Shown in pieces: positions 9,436 to 21,727 of a stretch of DNA of 39,815 bases. Under the pieces are notes generated by a model that saw only the letters and a list, made by a program, of their open reading frames with translations, was not told where the DNA came from and did not search any database. Both the position numbers and the translations under genes were made by a program. Within the stretch, counting starts at the first letter, position 1. Each line of letters starts with the position of its first letter. This DNA comes from Neelides folsomi (taxonomy: Eukaryota > Arthropoda > Collembola > Neelipleona > Neelidae): the NCBI GenBank assembly GCA_034687125.1, contig JAQGBZ010000495.1:1-39815 (forward strand). Direction: 5' to 3'.

Positions 9436-11553
9436 AAAATCTTGATTGATAAATCATTGTTCAAACTAACAATATGTAGTGAATAAAGTTATGATATATT
9501 TATTTTATAAATTAATATTATACAATTCATCACTATATATCGCACTAGCACTATGGGAAAAATAGGAAATTTAAGAAACCTTATATTTACATTATATCAT
9601 ATCCATATTGTACATATCTAATACAAACCTTGTTATATGTATTATTATATGAATCCTCGTTGAAAAATCTGTATAATCAATAATCGGTTTGAGTAAAATC
9701 GGTTTGAAAATTTTGAATTAAAATAATAAAAGAAATTTGTTAATAAATCATCAAAATATTTTTGACAAATACAAAATACAATAATAGCTATTTTCAATTT
9801 ATATTTAACCTCGACACACTTTTGGATTATACATATAATTTATATGTATGGTATATGTAGGATAATTCAAATGGAATTTATATTTTTATATTGATTTCCG
9901 CATGTCAATAATAAAATTGATATAAATGGGAATAGCAAGTATTATACATTGAACTGGAACAAAAAGCTTTTAAAAAACAGCTTACACATACTTAAAGTAA
10001 AGCATTCACAGGAGGAAGGAAGAAAAACATTGCTTAGAAAATATTTTCTTAAAAATTTAATATTATGGATTTAACCTAAATCAAGGTTTTAAACCATTTA
10101 GAAAAATGTTGCTTGTTTCTCTCCCAAGATCAGATATTTTATAAAGAAAAATTGTCGCGTTTATAAATTATAGACATTAATGAATTATTGTGGCGTGTTA
10201 CCATTTTACAATCAATGATATTTTATTTATAAAAATCTGTATCTACCATACACATGTACATGTATCAAGTTGAATGAAATCGTACAATATAAAACAGCTT
10301 AAGACTTCAAGGACTTCAATCAAAGCCGATTTTGTCTTAAATTCAATAAATTATGAAATCATTATAGGGAACAATGTTCACCCAAATACATTTAGTAACA
10401 TTACACATTACACCGTTACTTAAAGAAGAGAAATCAAGGCTAAGAAATTAATCTACCCAAGTAAAAACATCGACAAAAGAATTCCTAATGACTACGATAA
10501 ATTCTATGTACTTAAGTAACATATTATACTATACATATATAAGTATGCATTATGTATAAGCATATCATATTTTATGAAGAGTTCATGTTAGTTGTATTTT
10601 TCATATTTACAACGTACAACATCACAAACACCTTAATTTCGGTATTGATAATATATATATTAAGTATGTATATTACTTATGGTATTTAACGGTGTCTACA
10701 CCAGACGCGACACCCGGCCTAATGTATAGAGGTATTATTATAGGTATAGTACATAATGTATACATTGGAATAAAAAGTTTGTAATAACATTTTTTAATTA
10801 AAAATCTTTCGTGGGTAACACTTATTCCATTTGTGACTCATTTCCTAAAGACATTGAACAAATATTAAAAATAATAGATTGACTAAATAATAAAATTACT
10901 TTTATAAATCAATGGACCTCCCGAGTTCCAAAGGTTCCAACAACAAATCGATTTCACAGACAGATTTCACAGACATTTCACAGCATGTACAATGGCAAAT
11001 AATGCCATTGTACATGCTGAGGAATATTCCCGAAATTCCACTCAAATAACAATAACTTCTTTTTCTTTTCATGAGATCAATGTGAGCTTTTTTCGATACC
11101 GAACTATTTTCCAGGTTGTAATACATTTATTACATAGAGGTATTGTTAAAACTACCTTTGTTCAAGATAGCCAAGAACCTTATAGCTATTGTATAGCTTC
11201 AAGTATTATTCATTGTACTTGAACCATTTTATTTTTCAACATTACAAGTAAACTTTATTTGTTATAAGTTAAAATTGATAGATAATACTAAATGGCTATA
11301 GTATGAATTACGATCGATATTATATGATTTAATGATTATAATAGATTTATAAATTTCTCGCTTTTATTTCCTTAATTTAATCAAAAAAATGACATTTTTG
11401 ATAAATTTTAAATCTTTATAAAAAATATTTCGAATTTAGATTTTTCATATAAGTAATGTAATACAATATAATTTACATAATATCATAATATGATATCTAT
11501 CGGATAAATGACATAGAATATAAAATAATATTTTTGTTAATTTGAAATTTATT
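9436..11553. other. Intergenic, one perfect hairpin
   Basis: AT-rich DNA with no supported exon. A polyadenylation signal for the preceding gene (GTGAATAAAG) lies near 9480. The open frames around 10902-11222 on the two strands overlap a hairpin and a short tandem repeat, carry no known motif and are not called. Confidence 0.45.
10941..11019. repeat. Short tandem repeat next to a perfect 17-bp hairpin
   Basis: Positions 10981-10997 (CAGCATGTACAATGGCA) and 11003-11019 are exact inverted copies separated by five bases (AATAA). Immediately to the left, about 10948-10980, the word ATTTCACAGAC is repeated nearly three times. A perfect 17-bp stem with so small a loop is unlikely by chance in AT-rich DNA. 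It suggests a recent palindromic duplication or a selected stem-loop. Confidence 0.7.
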
Positions 11554-13277
11554 TCAACAATTTTTAGCACTAGAACGATCTCTTGAGTGTCTTGAATCTT
11601 CGCTTACTGTCGTGGTCACTCGCTCCCTTAAACCACAAAGAAATCTTATACATTTAAATCGCTTCTCGGACAATATCACTAAAAGTGTCCTCACTTCTGT
11701 GCCTTCGTACTTTTCATAGAGCTCCGTAATGAGTTCGGCATAAATGAAGGGGTCCATGTTGTTGCCCAATTGGTACAGGACGAACCAATCCGCAACCCCA
11801 CAATGTCTATTGATAATATTGTAATGGAAATGGTCAGCGGCCGTGAAGCGGGCCCTTGCCTTAAGCAAATATAATCGAAGCGGCGAAAGTAAAATTGTTG
11901 CGAGACGATAAACAAGCCCTAGGCTTGAAATTAACCCAACAATTATGAACCAAAACCTATAATGTAAATAATGGTTTTAGTTTAAACTTCAAAGTTTTAT
12001 ATAAAATTAAATTCTAATTAAACTAAATTGTCTACACAATCTAAAAATAATTAATTTTTATATATAATATATAATATTAATAATCATGTATTATAGGTAG
12101 TATAATTAATATTTATATATTTAAATTACATTATTATTATTATTGTTATTGATTAATTATAGTGTATAAGATTATTTTTAATATTTTCAATGATTGTATT
12201 TTAATATTTTTATTAAATTATAATTATTTATGTAAAATAATTATAATTAAACTACTTACCATAGAAAAATGTAAATTTTCTCATTAATGATATTTAAAGA
12301 TAGGACGCAAATGAGGTGGTAAGTGTTTGGATCAGCTCCACTCCCATGTTGGACCCATTTGCATTTGGTAACTTTGGGGAAAATATCGTCCATGGGGGTT
12401 AAGCATTCCAATTCAGGCGTGGTGTAATTCAACACTCGAAGTCCGTAATTAATGAATTGGTTCCCCAGGAATAAGTCCATAAAGTAAAATTGTCCAGCCA
12501 CGTTAAAGAAATTGAGCACTTCACAGAAGAAAAAGGAAAAAGAGTAAAGTTTTTGATTCCCCATATTTAAGAAAAAATAATTGACAATTAATTTGATTTT
12601 CGCCCTCTTTATTTCTTCTTCTATAAATGGAGTATTTAAATTCATTAATAAATTTTTGATCTTCCCGCCTTCCCAGGTTTTCCACAAGTAACGCGGAGTG
12701 TAAAAGAGAATAGCTTGTAAAAAAAGAACAAAACAAACCCATTGGTAATATTTGTGGTATTTAATTAAATCTCCTTCCTCTGTTTGTTGCACTCCGGGAT
12801 GTCCAACGTTACCTGAATTCAAATATTCAAGGTGGGAAAATGAATATGATAATACCAGTAAAATCATCACATGTAAAATAACTAAAAACTAAACTAAAAT
12901 GTTCATTTAAACTATTGAGATCAATTTCTTAAATTTCATAAATTTATATAAATACCAATATCAAATAGGTAAATATACTAAATACTGATAATCATTTAAA
13001 AACAGTGATAATACTTACATCTCGGAACGCCTTTTTTCTTCACTGTGTAAGTTGAATTAATCCAGCAAAATGAGTCAATGAGTTCCGGTCTAAGATGCGT
13101 GTCCGAACTGCAATCAATTGGATTCCCCATGTATTGTTTGGAAGTGACCAGGAGGGAAAAGGCCACTAGGAGAAGAACAGTGAATTTGGAATGAAGACGA
13201 AAAATATTATTGTCCGTACAAACGCTGTCTGTTTTAACTTTGAGCAAAGACTTGATTGAGCCGAACAAATCAAACAT
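11554..13277 (-). CDS. Innexin (gap-junction channel subunit)
   Basis: Three exons (13277-13019, 12812-12260, 11956-11554) encode 404 aa. The protein forms invertebrate gap junctions or hemichannels in the plasma membrane. The four-helix innexin plan is intact: TM1 at about residues 32-50, then extracellular loop 1 with the family signature QYMGNPIDC (Cys56) and FCWINSTYTV (Cys71). YYQWVCFVLFLQAILFYTPR leads into TM2. Loop 2 carries two cysteines (LECLTP and KVTKCKW). TM4 follows the second splice (FLWFWFIIVG), and the C-terminal cytoplasmic DWFVLYQLGNNMDPFIY motif is present. The Ser/Arg-rich tail could be phosphorylated. It is closest in style to inx2-type innexins, but I cannot assign an orthologue. 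Confidence 0.93.
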
Positions 13278-16200
13278 TTTTTCTATTTGTATTACACTTT
13301 ATTTATCTTCAACTTATTCATGTTCGAGGGGAATAAAATTGGCGCGATAAACATAAATACACATTCAGAATGTTTTTTGCAACAATTTTATATCAATTGA
13401 TTTTGTAGATTAATCAATCTAAGAAGTCAAGTAGGGCAGTAAAACTAATCAATATTTTCCATGCCCGCGGAGCGGTGTGACGTAAATCTTTATAATAAAT
13501 TGATAGTCCAAAATTGTTCAACTTCTATTAAGTGGCATAAAAAGAAGAAAACACTTTAAAAATCTATAAGTCAATAAATTGGATCGTCAGCGTGTTTTTA
13601 TCATTAAGAGCTTCCCCATTGTCAAAAATTCCCCACGGGAAAGTAATATAGTTAATGAAGCAATCTAAACGTATATCATTATTTTTTATTTCCTAAATAA
13701 TAATCCCCGCAACATCTATATCATATTGTATATACGATAAAAAGTAAAAAGAAACTCATCAATGAATCATCATAGGGAAAGAGACGTTAAATGCTGGACA
13801 TTTATGATGTCGTGACATATGTCGGACAAAAGTCAAATAACTCAAAAAATAATTGGCCACAATATATTAAGTAAGTAAGAGTTATATTAGTTGTATTATA
13901 TATATTATAGAGGATCTACGAACAGAGTTTTTGGCGTGGTTATTTTGATTAGATTACCAATTTACTTTCATTTTTCATTCAAACCCCATTATAATATTTA
14001 GGAAGTTTGTATTAAAATGTCAAAGTGCCAATTTCCTTCTTATTTCCAATGTGTCAACAAATTGCTAAGGTTCGATAATTCCCAATTGCCAATTTGTGCC
14101 CATATAATTTGATCTGTCAAAAATGTTCTTATTTTTAAATTTCAGATAAGGGTTTACTAATAAAGAATTAAAATTAATAATTATATTGGAACATCTATTT
14201 AACTAACAATAAAAGGTAAATTATTTTTATTAAACTAAATTTTATTAAATTTTCTCTTTATCCAGAAATGTTCATTCAAAAAAAGATTTTATTTTAAAAT
14301 TTTAATCTATTTATTTGGAATTTATATAATCAGATCACTGTTTAAAATATTGCTGAATTTCCGAGGACGTAAACTTTATATTTTTATGGAATTCTTTGGA
14401 AATTCCCCAATGTGGGAAATTTGAATGGGAATGTAATGAAATTTTGAGCAAGATTTCTTTTCCTACCACTTTGAATTAATTCATTTAATTTCTATGTGAA
14501 GAACAATTTAAATGAACAATTTCAATGAACACGTTGAATTTACCAACTTTAACATTTTTAACTCCAATTGGCCCACACAACTGCGACACAAATAACAGAG
14601 GAGTTCCCTCACAGGAGTCAAGGGGCTCAAATGGGCCTTGGTCTTGGAGTTCTCACCTACATCGCATGCACTTCCCCACACATCAACAAGACCAAAGTCA
14701 GGCCGAGACTCGCCAAAATATGTGAGGAGAAAAGGAGAAAGAAAACTCCCAACCGTTTATTGCTCTTTTTCTGCCACTCACTATCCCAATTCCCTCTCAA
14801 ACCCCCTCAATTAAACTCAACCCTCAAATACCAAAATCCACCATTGAGCCCAAATGGGTCCTTTTAACACTTTTTTCTCATCAGAGGCATTTCCGTTCTC
14901 TCTACGTTAACTCCGAGTTGCTTTTATTATTGCTATTGGAATGTCCGGTTGTTCCTCGGATTCCATTCCTTGACCCTCTGGCTTTTAAATTCCAGCCCTA
15001 TCTGGAGATCCAATTACGACTCATCATCGGTCCGTTGACCGGTTAATCTCGATAATAATTTCCATCTCATGGGCCGATCTCCAATCCCCATCGTTCCCAA
15101 TCAGTTTATTTCTTTACTTCTTGGCTTGACTCAATTTACTAATGTTAATCATGCCATTCATCCTCATCTATGACTATTTATATGTTGGAACTCGGACCGC
15201 GACAACTCATTCATACCCATTTACTCTTTTTCTCCCCATCTTGCCAGCTCTCATACGGACCACAATGGGCGATTGATATTTATGGATAAATGGATATGTA
15301 ATTCCCCGAGTTGGGCTTAAACAGCTTACACGTAAATAATGAACACCCCAGATATCTCGTATTGAGGCTAATGGTACCAAGGACAATAATGCATACCTCT
15401 AAGTTCTTAAAATCATATCTCACATCAATGCTTAGTGTTATTTATGATCTTAAATTATTGTTTAGATGTCAAATCTTAATACCACAAAAAATACCAAATG
15501 AAATATATTTAGATAACTTAATAATTCAAATATTTAAATAATAAATGAAAAAATCTAAAAATATCTGTAATCCAAATAATGTAAAAATATCACAATATGC
15601 TCATATACAAATATCTTATATGTCTACATGTCATATTATATTATGATTCCTATGTTGGCTAAAATAGAAATAGGTAAAGAATTTTCTTAAAAATTTTTTT
15701 TCTTAAATAAGGTTAATCAAATACAAATTGCAATGGCATTGATCTTATCGGTCAGGGTTGTGCGTATAACTTATTAAAATTTAACGTAAGTTCGTAAAAA
15801 TCTTCGCGTTAATAAAAATTCCTTTATCTTTATTGAATCCTTGTAGACAATATATAAGTACAGGTATGGTACATATAAATACATACTTATGTATGGTTCT
15901 TGTAAGTATTAGGATCATGGATTAAAAATTACGTGGAGAATGGGGATGAATTTGGGAGTGGAGATTTTATTAAGGCGGGGATTTTTACGAACTTTTTTCT
16001 ATATATGGATATCCTATACCTGTGTTTATGTTTTGTGGAGTAACTGGGTTAGTTGGATGAGAATATATTACCTGGCGGGTTTGTGGTATGAGACGGGTCG
16101 ATAGGAGTTAAGACCCTTTGTTTGATTAAGGAAGCTCCTTTGTCCATTCTCAATATTCCTATAAATCTCATTCTCATTCGAGTTTCGTTAATGTCACTCA

Positions 16201-16847
16201 ATTTCGACACCTTTGTTTGTAATGTCTGCTATTATTGTGTTAATGTATATTAATCCTTTGCAAAAGTCTGCTTTGATCCTTCGACAAATATTTTAAGTGC
16301 TAATTTTTTAGAGTTGTAAATGACAATCTTTGACTTTATTTCATCACCCTCATTTTCGCCGTAATTTATCCATCATTATATCGCTAATTATAAATATACT
16401 ACCTTCTAGCTTATCGAGTTAATTTGGAATTCATTCACAATAAGCACTGATTAGCTAGATTTCTCCTTTCAGATTAATAAACGAAGACAAATCCATTGAA
16501 ATGTAATTGCCTGTGAATGCATAAGCTAATGTATATATTCCTAAAAGTAATTATTCTAATTATACCCAACGAACATTAAGTTATTTGCTAAAATTAAACG
16601 AAAATAAAGGAAAGTATTCAGCTTTGTGCCGATTGAGGTTTTGTTAAAGTTACGGGGTATATTAAGAAATACATTTGAGCGACATAAGCATAGATGAAGT
16701 CAAAGCTTGAGAATGAAATTCAAACCTCCTCTGCTGATTTCCATTTTTCCATCATAATCATTTTTTAAATGCAATTAATCTAAATTTTATACATTAAATT
16801 TAACTACTTAAATATATGGTCGCATTATTATCATAAGTTGTTCAAGA
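13278..16847. other. Long intergenic region with a less AT-rich block
   Basis: This is 3.6 kb without a gene I can support. From about 14525 to 15310 the base composition shifts: it is CT-rich and visibly higher in GC than everything around it, with no splice-consistent coding exon. The frames at 14525-14867 encode low-complexity Pro/His/Ser peptides and are not convincing. A G-rich patch follows at about 15930-16110. Either could be regulatory DNA or a non-coding transcript. Confidence 0.4.
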
Positions 16848-17477
16848 ATGTCGAGACAGGTTCAATCACAGTTTTATAAATACTCAAAATTGGTGACCAA
16901 TAACACTCCGTATTCGAAGAAGATGGAAAATTTATCTCATCAAATATTCGGTCAAGTTACTCGTACCACGGGTCCTAATTCGCTTAAGGTAATTAAAAAT
17001 TAAATCTAATCAACGACACTTGCTATATTTAATAATCTAATCTAAGTTTAAGATCTTTAAATTCTTTCCTTTAATTCTCGTGTTATTCCAGGTTGTTGAC
17101 TTGCTTGCAAAGAAGCCTTTGTGCAAGAGGGGAAAATATAACAATTATTACCCGAGACATCCCGAAATTTATGACCTCGTTTTTCATCTGAGAAATTACG
17201 GACTTTACAGGTTGGTCATTTCATTCATTATATTTCCATTACCCGTTACCTCAGTATTGAAGAACACGATTAAAGGGTTTTTTAATTTCCATCTTTGAAT
17301 ACATTTTTAATTTAATTATAATTAAAATGTTTTATTGATTACAGAGACGAGCATTTGGACTTCCAAGAAGAAATTGCAAGATTGGCAACTCTGAGAGGCA
17401 AAGGGAAGAAGCCACGACCTCCCAGCAAACTTGCTGTCAACCCCTTTACAAAATTACCAGATTACTTGTTAGATTGA
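16848..17477 (+). CDS. mRpS33: Mitochondrial small ribosomal subunit protein S33 (mS33)
   Basis: Three exons (16848-16988, 17092-17210, 17345-17477) give 130 aa, slightly longer than the roughly 106-115 aa usual for the family. The protein is a component of the small subunit of the mitochondrial ribosome. Recognisable family features are YSKKMENLSHQIFGQVTRTT near residue 21, SLKVVDLLAKKPLCKR across the first junction, and YYPRHPEIYDLVFHLRNYGL. The block GLYRDEHLDFQEE spans the second junction, and RLATLRGKGKKPRP follows. Basic residues at the C-terminus suit rRNA contact. The extra length is mainly at both ends. Confidence 0.9.
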
Positions 17478-18464
17478 TCCTCAATTTAATGACCTTCAAT
17501 ATTAGTCAATAGTTGCAGAATGTTGGTAATTAATAATGCATTTAATTAATTAAATAAATATTAAAATACCTTTTGTTACAAAAACATTACGAAATTTGTT
17601 ATCATTAATTTCACTAAAAGGGGTTTTGTAAACATTCTTCAATTTCTTCATTTGATCAACTAATTTTATGAATTGAAAATGGCATTTAAAAAATACGGAC
17701 TTTATTATAATAATTATACATTACCATTACAAACTATTGTCGAAGCATAATTTACAATTAGTAAATAAATGCATAAAACAAGAATTCAAGATGCGAAATG
17801 AATCATAATATTTGCATTGAGGTTTTGTTTATTTGGTGTTAATAATACTTGAGGTTCAAATAAATTCTCATAAATAATACAAATCAGTGTGAATAATCAA
17901 ACACTCACTAATAAAATTAATTGTAAGCATATTAGTCTATCAATAATTATATAATAAACAGAAAATCAGTCAAGTAAAGACTCAATATCGTAAAAACTTA
18001 AGACATCATAAACTTAATTCCAAAAACAAATTTATTCATCAATATCTTTCAACTTAAGAAAGCTAAAAAAAGTAAAAAGGGAAAATAAATCCAATTCAAT
18101 AGAACGGCAAAAAATTGATTTTAAAAAATTACTCTATTCAATTATTCAATATCATCAAATCAAGCTAATTGATTCTGAACAAATGTGATAAAAAATAAGC
18201 AAGCAGCTTTGACATATAAGTAATTACTAATAAATATAAATAGTAACTTGAAACAATTTCTCATAAAAAGAAAGTTAATTGATTGATTAAAAATATTTAT
18301 GTTGTAAGCATATTTAGTAAATACGTTAAACAATAAAATTCAATGAGAAAAGTTAATTGCGCTATGTACTTATAAAATGTACATAAAGTCCTAAATTAAA
18401 CTATCAATGTAATCAAAATCAAGAATTGGAAATTAATTAAATGAAAATGGAAAAATTGTTAAAA
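17478..18464. other. Convergent 3' intergenic region
   Basis: This interval lies between the 3' ends of mRpS33 (plus) and the SMYD-A-like gene (minus). It is AT-rich, with an AATAAATATT polyadenylation-type signal near 17550 for mRpS33. No exon or RNA gene was seen. Confidence 0.5.
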
Positions 18465-20578
18465 TTATTTCTGTTGAACTGAATTATTTTTGTCCTGTCC
18501 TTGTGTTGGTTGATAATTGTATACTACATTGTATGTTTTATCTCCTGATTGTGAGTATACTTCTTCCTTTTGCCATTTCCTAGGTGTATACCTTTTCCTA
18601 ATTCCCCGACTCTTCTGAGTTCTTCTAAAAGAGTCCAAGTACTCAAACTTTTCATTATTCCTATTATCGGGAACTTCAGGTTTCTTCGGCACATCCAAAA
18701 CTTCGACCTTTTTTGGCACATCCAAAACTTCAACCTTTTTTGGCACATCCAAAACCTTGACCTTTTTTGACCCGTTGGTTGGGTTTATGTTCATGTTCCC
18801 TAACTGCTTTTGCAAATTGTCAATATCCTCAAGTACAGAATTGCCATTTCCATTCATCATCATTGCTGCTGGTTGATAGCGAGAAATTTGCAAGAGGATT
18901 CTGTCATATGAAAACTCATCGTCAATGAGATCATTAAAATCATCCAAATATCCACTTTTCCCGTTACCACCATTTCTTCCATTGCTGAAACCTCTCGAGT
19001 TGTTTGCATCGTTAACATTGCGAAGACTTCCACTGTTGTAACTGGCAGAATGGTCTTTTCCATTGAGATTGTTGTTCGGTATAAAGACCAATGAGGTCAG
19101 AGAAGAATTTTTCGGCTTTGCTCTTGGATATACTTTCCTTGCTGTAGTCGAACAAATTGGCTTTGGTTCAATTTGGACTGGTGGCAATTCCTTTATTTTC
19201 TTTTTGTCGTCAGAAGAAAAGATGAAGTAATCGTAATCGAAACTGTCATTCATTTCAAACCCAAATTTCTTGTAGTAATCTGAAGTTGTAGCCGATTTTG
19301 GATCCAATTTTGGCTCAAGAACGATGGGCAGGATGGGCTCCTTTTTGATTCTACGACGAGCCACCAGAATTGGTATCTGGTAGCATAAGCCGAATTTGGG
19401 GACTCGACTAGCACAAGATAAGCATCGACACTAAATGATAAATTTCAATTATTTCAATATCAAACTTTACAATAGTAGGTTTAAGTTATGATTAACTTAA
19501 TTATTATCATGAAAGATTGTAAATTAAGTTGTTCAATAATTTATATTACATTTTCAAATGTAGCTTCGGTGCCTTTGAGAATTTTCTCATGTGACGTAAA
19601 CGTGAAGGTTAATGTGTAGGAAGTTTGAAATGTGCGAACGGAATGATGACCGAAAGGACAAGTAGGACAATTACCAAGTCCCACATTGGCATCTTTTTTG
19701 AATCGACAATTTGCCATAATCAACGAAAAAATTGAAATCCTGAATAAACAAATTCAGACATTTAAAACATCATAATATTCAAATATTCCAAACGGCATAA
19801 ATAACTGAAATCATGTAGATAAAATTAGTTAAAAATTACATGACGCCCTTCTCTGGATCATCAAATGGAAAAGTGTGCATGTTCGGCTTAATGATCGAAT
19901 AAAGGTTGAGGACAAGATTCGCGCTCTTGAAGAATTTGATCGGAAACTTGAAGAAATTTCTTGGATAGTCCTTCATTTTTTGGAATTCTTCGCTTCTTCT
20001 GTATTTCAAAACTCTGGGGGTTTCAAGCAAAAGGTCCAATGCTTCTTGGAATTTTCGACTCTGGGAATTTAATCCGATTCGAATAATTGCCACGTCGGCG
20101 ATCAAGTCCGATAACTTATCCAATTTCCGATCATCTTTCTGGAACATTAAATGAAATGCTTTTAATTAATTCATAAAGCTCATTTTATTATTTTCATCCA
20201 GTTTTTGAAATTATTAAATCAAATTACCTTCTTTATTTGAATATAAGCTTGACATTCGTAATTCTTGTGAGCTGGAAGTTCAGCGCATATCTCATCGCAA
20301 ACTGGAATCCCGCAGGAAGTGCATCGAAATTTGAAGTCTTTTAGATAATTGTCAATGGCCTTGTTGCAACCAAAACACGGATAAGAAAATGGTTCAGGAA
20401 GAAGGGAAGGAACAGTAAGCGGAAGGTTTTCTTTGAGAAGATGAATTCCAACTTCAACGTCACAGCGAAGATAAACTGATCCATCAGATCCTTCCGTGAG
20501 AAATTCATATGGATTGTAATCGGCTGAAGCTTTAAGGTTTCCATCAGTCTTCACAGTCTTCTTTGACTTCCCCTTTCC
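18465..20578 (-). CDS. SMYD-A-like SET/MYND protein with degenerate SET domain
   Basis: Four exons are visible (20578-20228, 20138-19840, 19739-19550, 19430-18465), about 601 aa with consistent phases. The initiating Met is not in the first of these. An ATG directly followed by a donor at 20790-20788 would splice in frame to give MGKGKSKK. Domains in order: an N-terminal SET segment (VEVGIHLLKENLPLTVPSLL); a MYND zinc finger at about residues 68-108 (CFGC...CTSCGIPVCDEIC...HKNYEC); a linker helix; a core SET region; and a post-SET-like CRCLSC. The NHSC active-site signature of SMYD enzymes is replaced by ANCR within SLIMANCRFKKDANVG, so methyltransferase activity is doubtful. The last 280 residues are disordered (Asn/Gly/Ser/Lys-rich) and include a nine-residue tandem repeat. 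Confidence 0.75.
18679..18770 (-). repeat. 27-bp tandem repeat encoding KKVEVLDVP units
   Basis: About three and a half near-identical 27-base units inside the SMYD-A-like coding region translate to (KK)V(E/K)VLDVP. The last unit has decayed to KKPEVPD. The units differ by only a few bases, so the expansion is recent. The frame is preserved because the unit is a multiple of three. Confidence 0.85.
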
Positions 20579-21727
20579 CTACAATTGAGGAAAAGAAAAT
20601 TTCGATTAAAATAAAAGCTTATGGCAAAAAGCATAAGTTGACTTTTTAATGAATTTGTTTAGGGATTTCTTTTATTTCATTGAACGATAATTTCAACCAT
20701 AAATCGATTATATTCAGTAAAGGTATGTTGAATCTTTCGCGATTGATTAATTATAGGTAGCGAAATATGTATTAACAATTGAATTACCATTTCGAAGGAA
20801 AAATAATTTGTTTTTGTAGAATGTTTAAAAGGCTCTTGGAAAAATTTAACACTTGACTAGGATACCTAGATAATTCAATTTGACTTTAAAACTTAAATGG
20901 CATTAACAGTGGACAGTGTCCAAATTGATTAGATTACGAATTACGAATTGTAGGAGGAATGGATAAAAGCTAAAGCTGGGCGAAGGAATTAAATTTAAAA
21001 TGCAATTAAAGACAATAGAAAACATAACTGACGTCCAAAATGGTATTTACACTGGTACCGAATGGAGAAGCCATTCATAGATGGCGAATTCTTGTTATTC
21101 TAAAAGTCTCCTTTATCCCCGAATATCTAAATGTAAGCAGGAAAAATGCTGAAGCATGTTTAAGCAGATGAATAATGAAGTGATAAATAATTAATGATAT
21201 TAATGAAATTAATGAATAATGAATAATACTGGAATGCTGGTAACTGGTAATGACTTGGCTTATGCATATATGGTATGTATAGGATAGTTAATTACATTAA
21301 TCTGAAACATACCATATAGGTAATAATAGGTACATAGCACAATTCCATACGAATCCCAGAAATCTCTAAAGCATTTTATCAACTCGCTATGCTAATAATG
21401 CTAATGTTGATGTCATTTTGGAATCTTGACTAGTTTGTCGGATGTTAAATTATCTTGTTTATAACGATTTGTTACATTTCAATAAACTATTGGAGAGAAA
21501 AATGAAACAAATCACAATTTTATTTTCATTACTTTGATCATTACATAAGTAACATTGATGAGCCTAACATTAGATTTTTGTTTCTCACGTTAAATATAAA
21601 AATCATAATACATTTACACAGTCCTTAATAAATACATAGAATTGAATAACGTTCACATGATGAAAAGATTAATTGAATAATATAATTGAATTGTTTTTGG
21701 TGTTTGACTGATGGAAATTTTGGTTAT
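20579..21727. other. Intergenic / 5' region of SMYD-A-like gene
   Basis: A possible one-codon first exon of the SMYD-A-like gene ends at 20788 (minus-strand ATG followed by GTAATT). A perfect 11-bp inverted repeat (ATATGGTATGT/ACATACCATAT) lies around 21268-21317. Nothing else was recognised. The right end should contain the 3' UTR of PIH1D1. Confidence 0.35.

Noticed and set aside
10902..11222. Opposing short frames around the hairpin
   Set aside because: They arise from the inverted repeat and tandem words; no recognised motif.
14525..14867. Two overlapping frames in the CT-rich block
   Set aside because: They encode low-complexity peptides with no homology features and no consistent splice sites.
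15311..15541. 76-codon plus-strand frame
   Set aside because: No motif, poor start context and AT-rich codons like the surrounding non-coding DNA.
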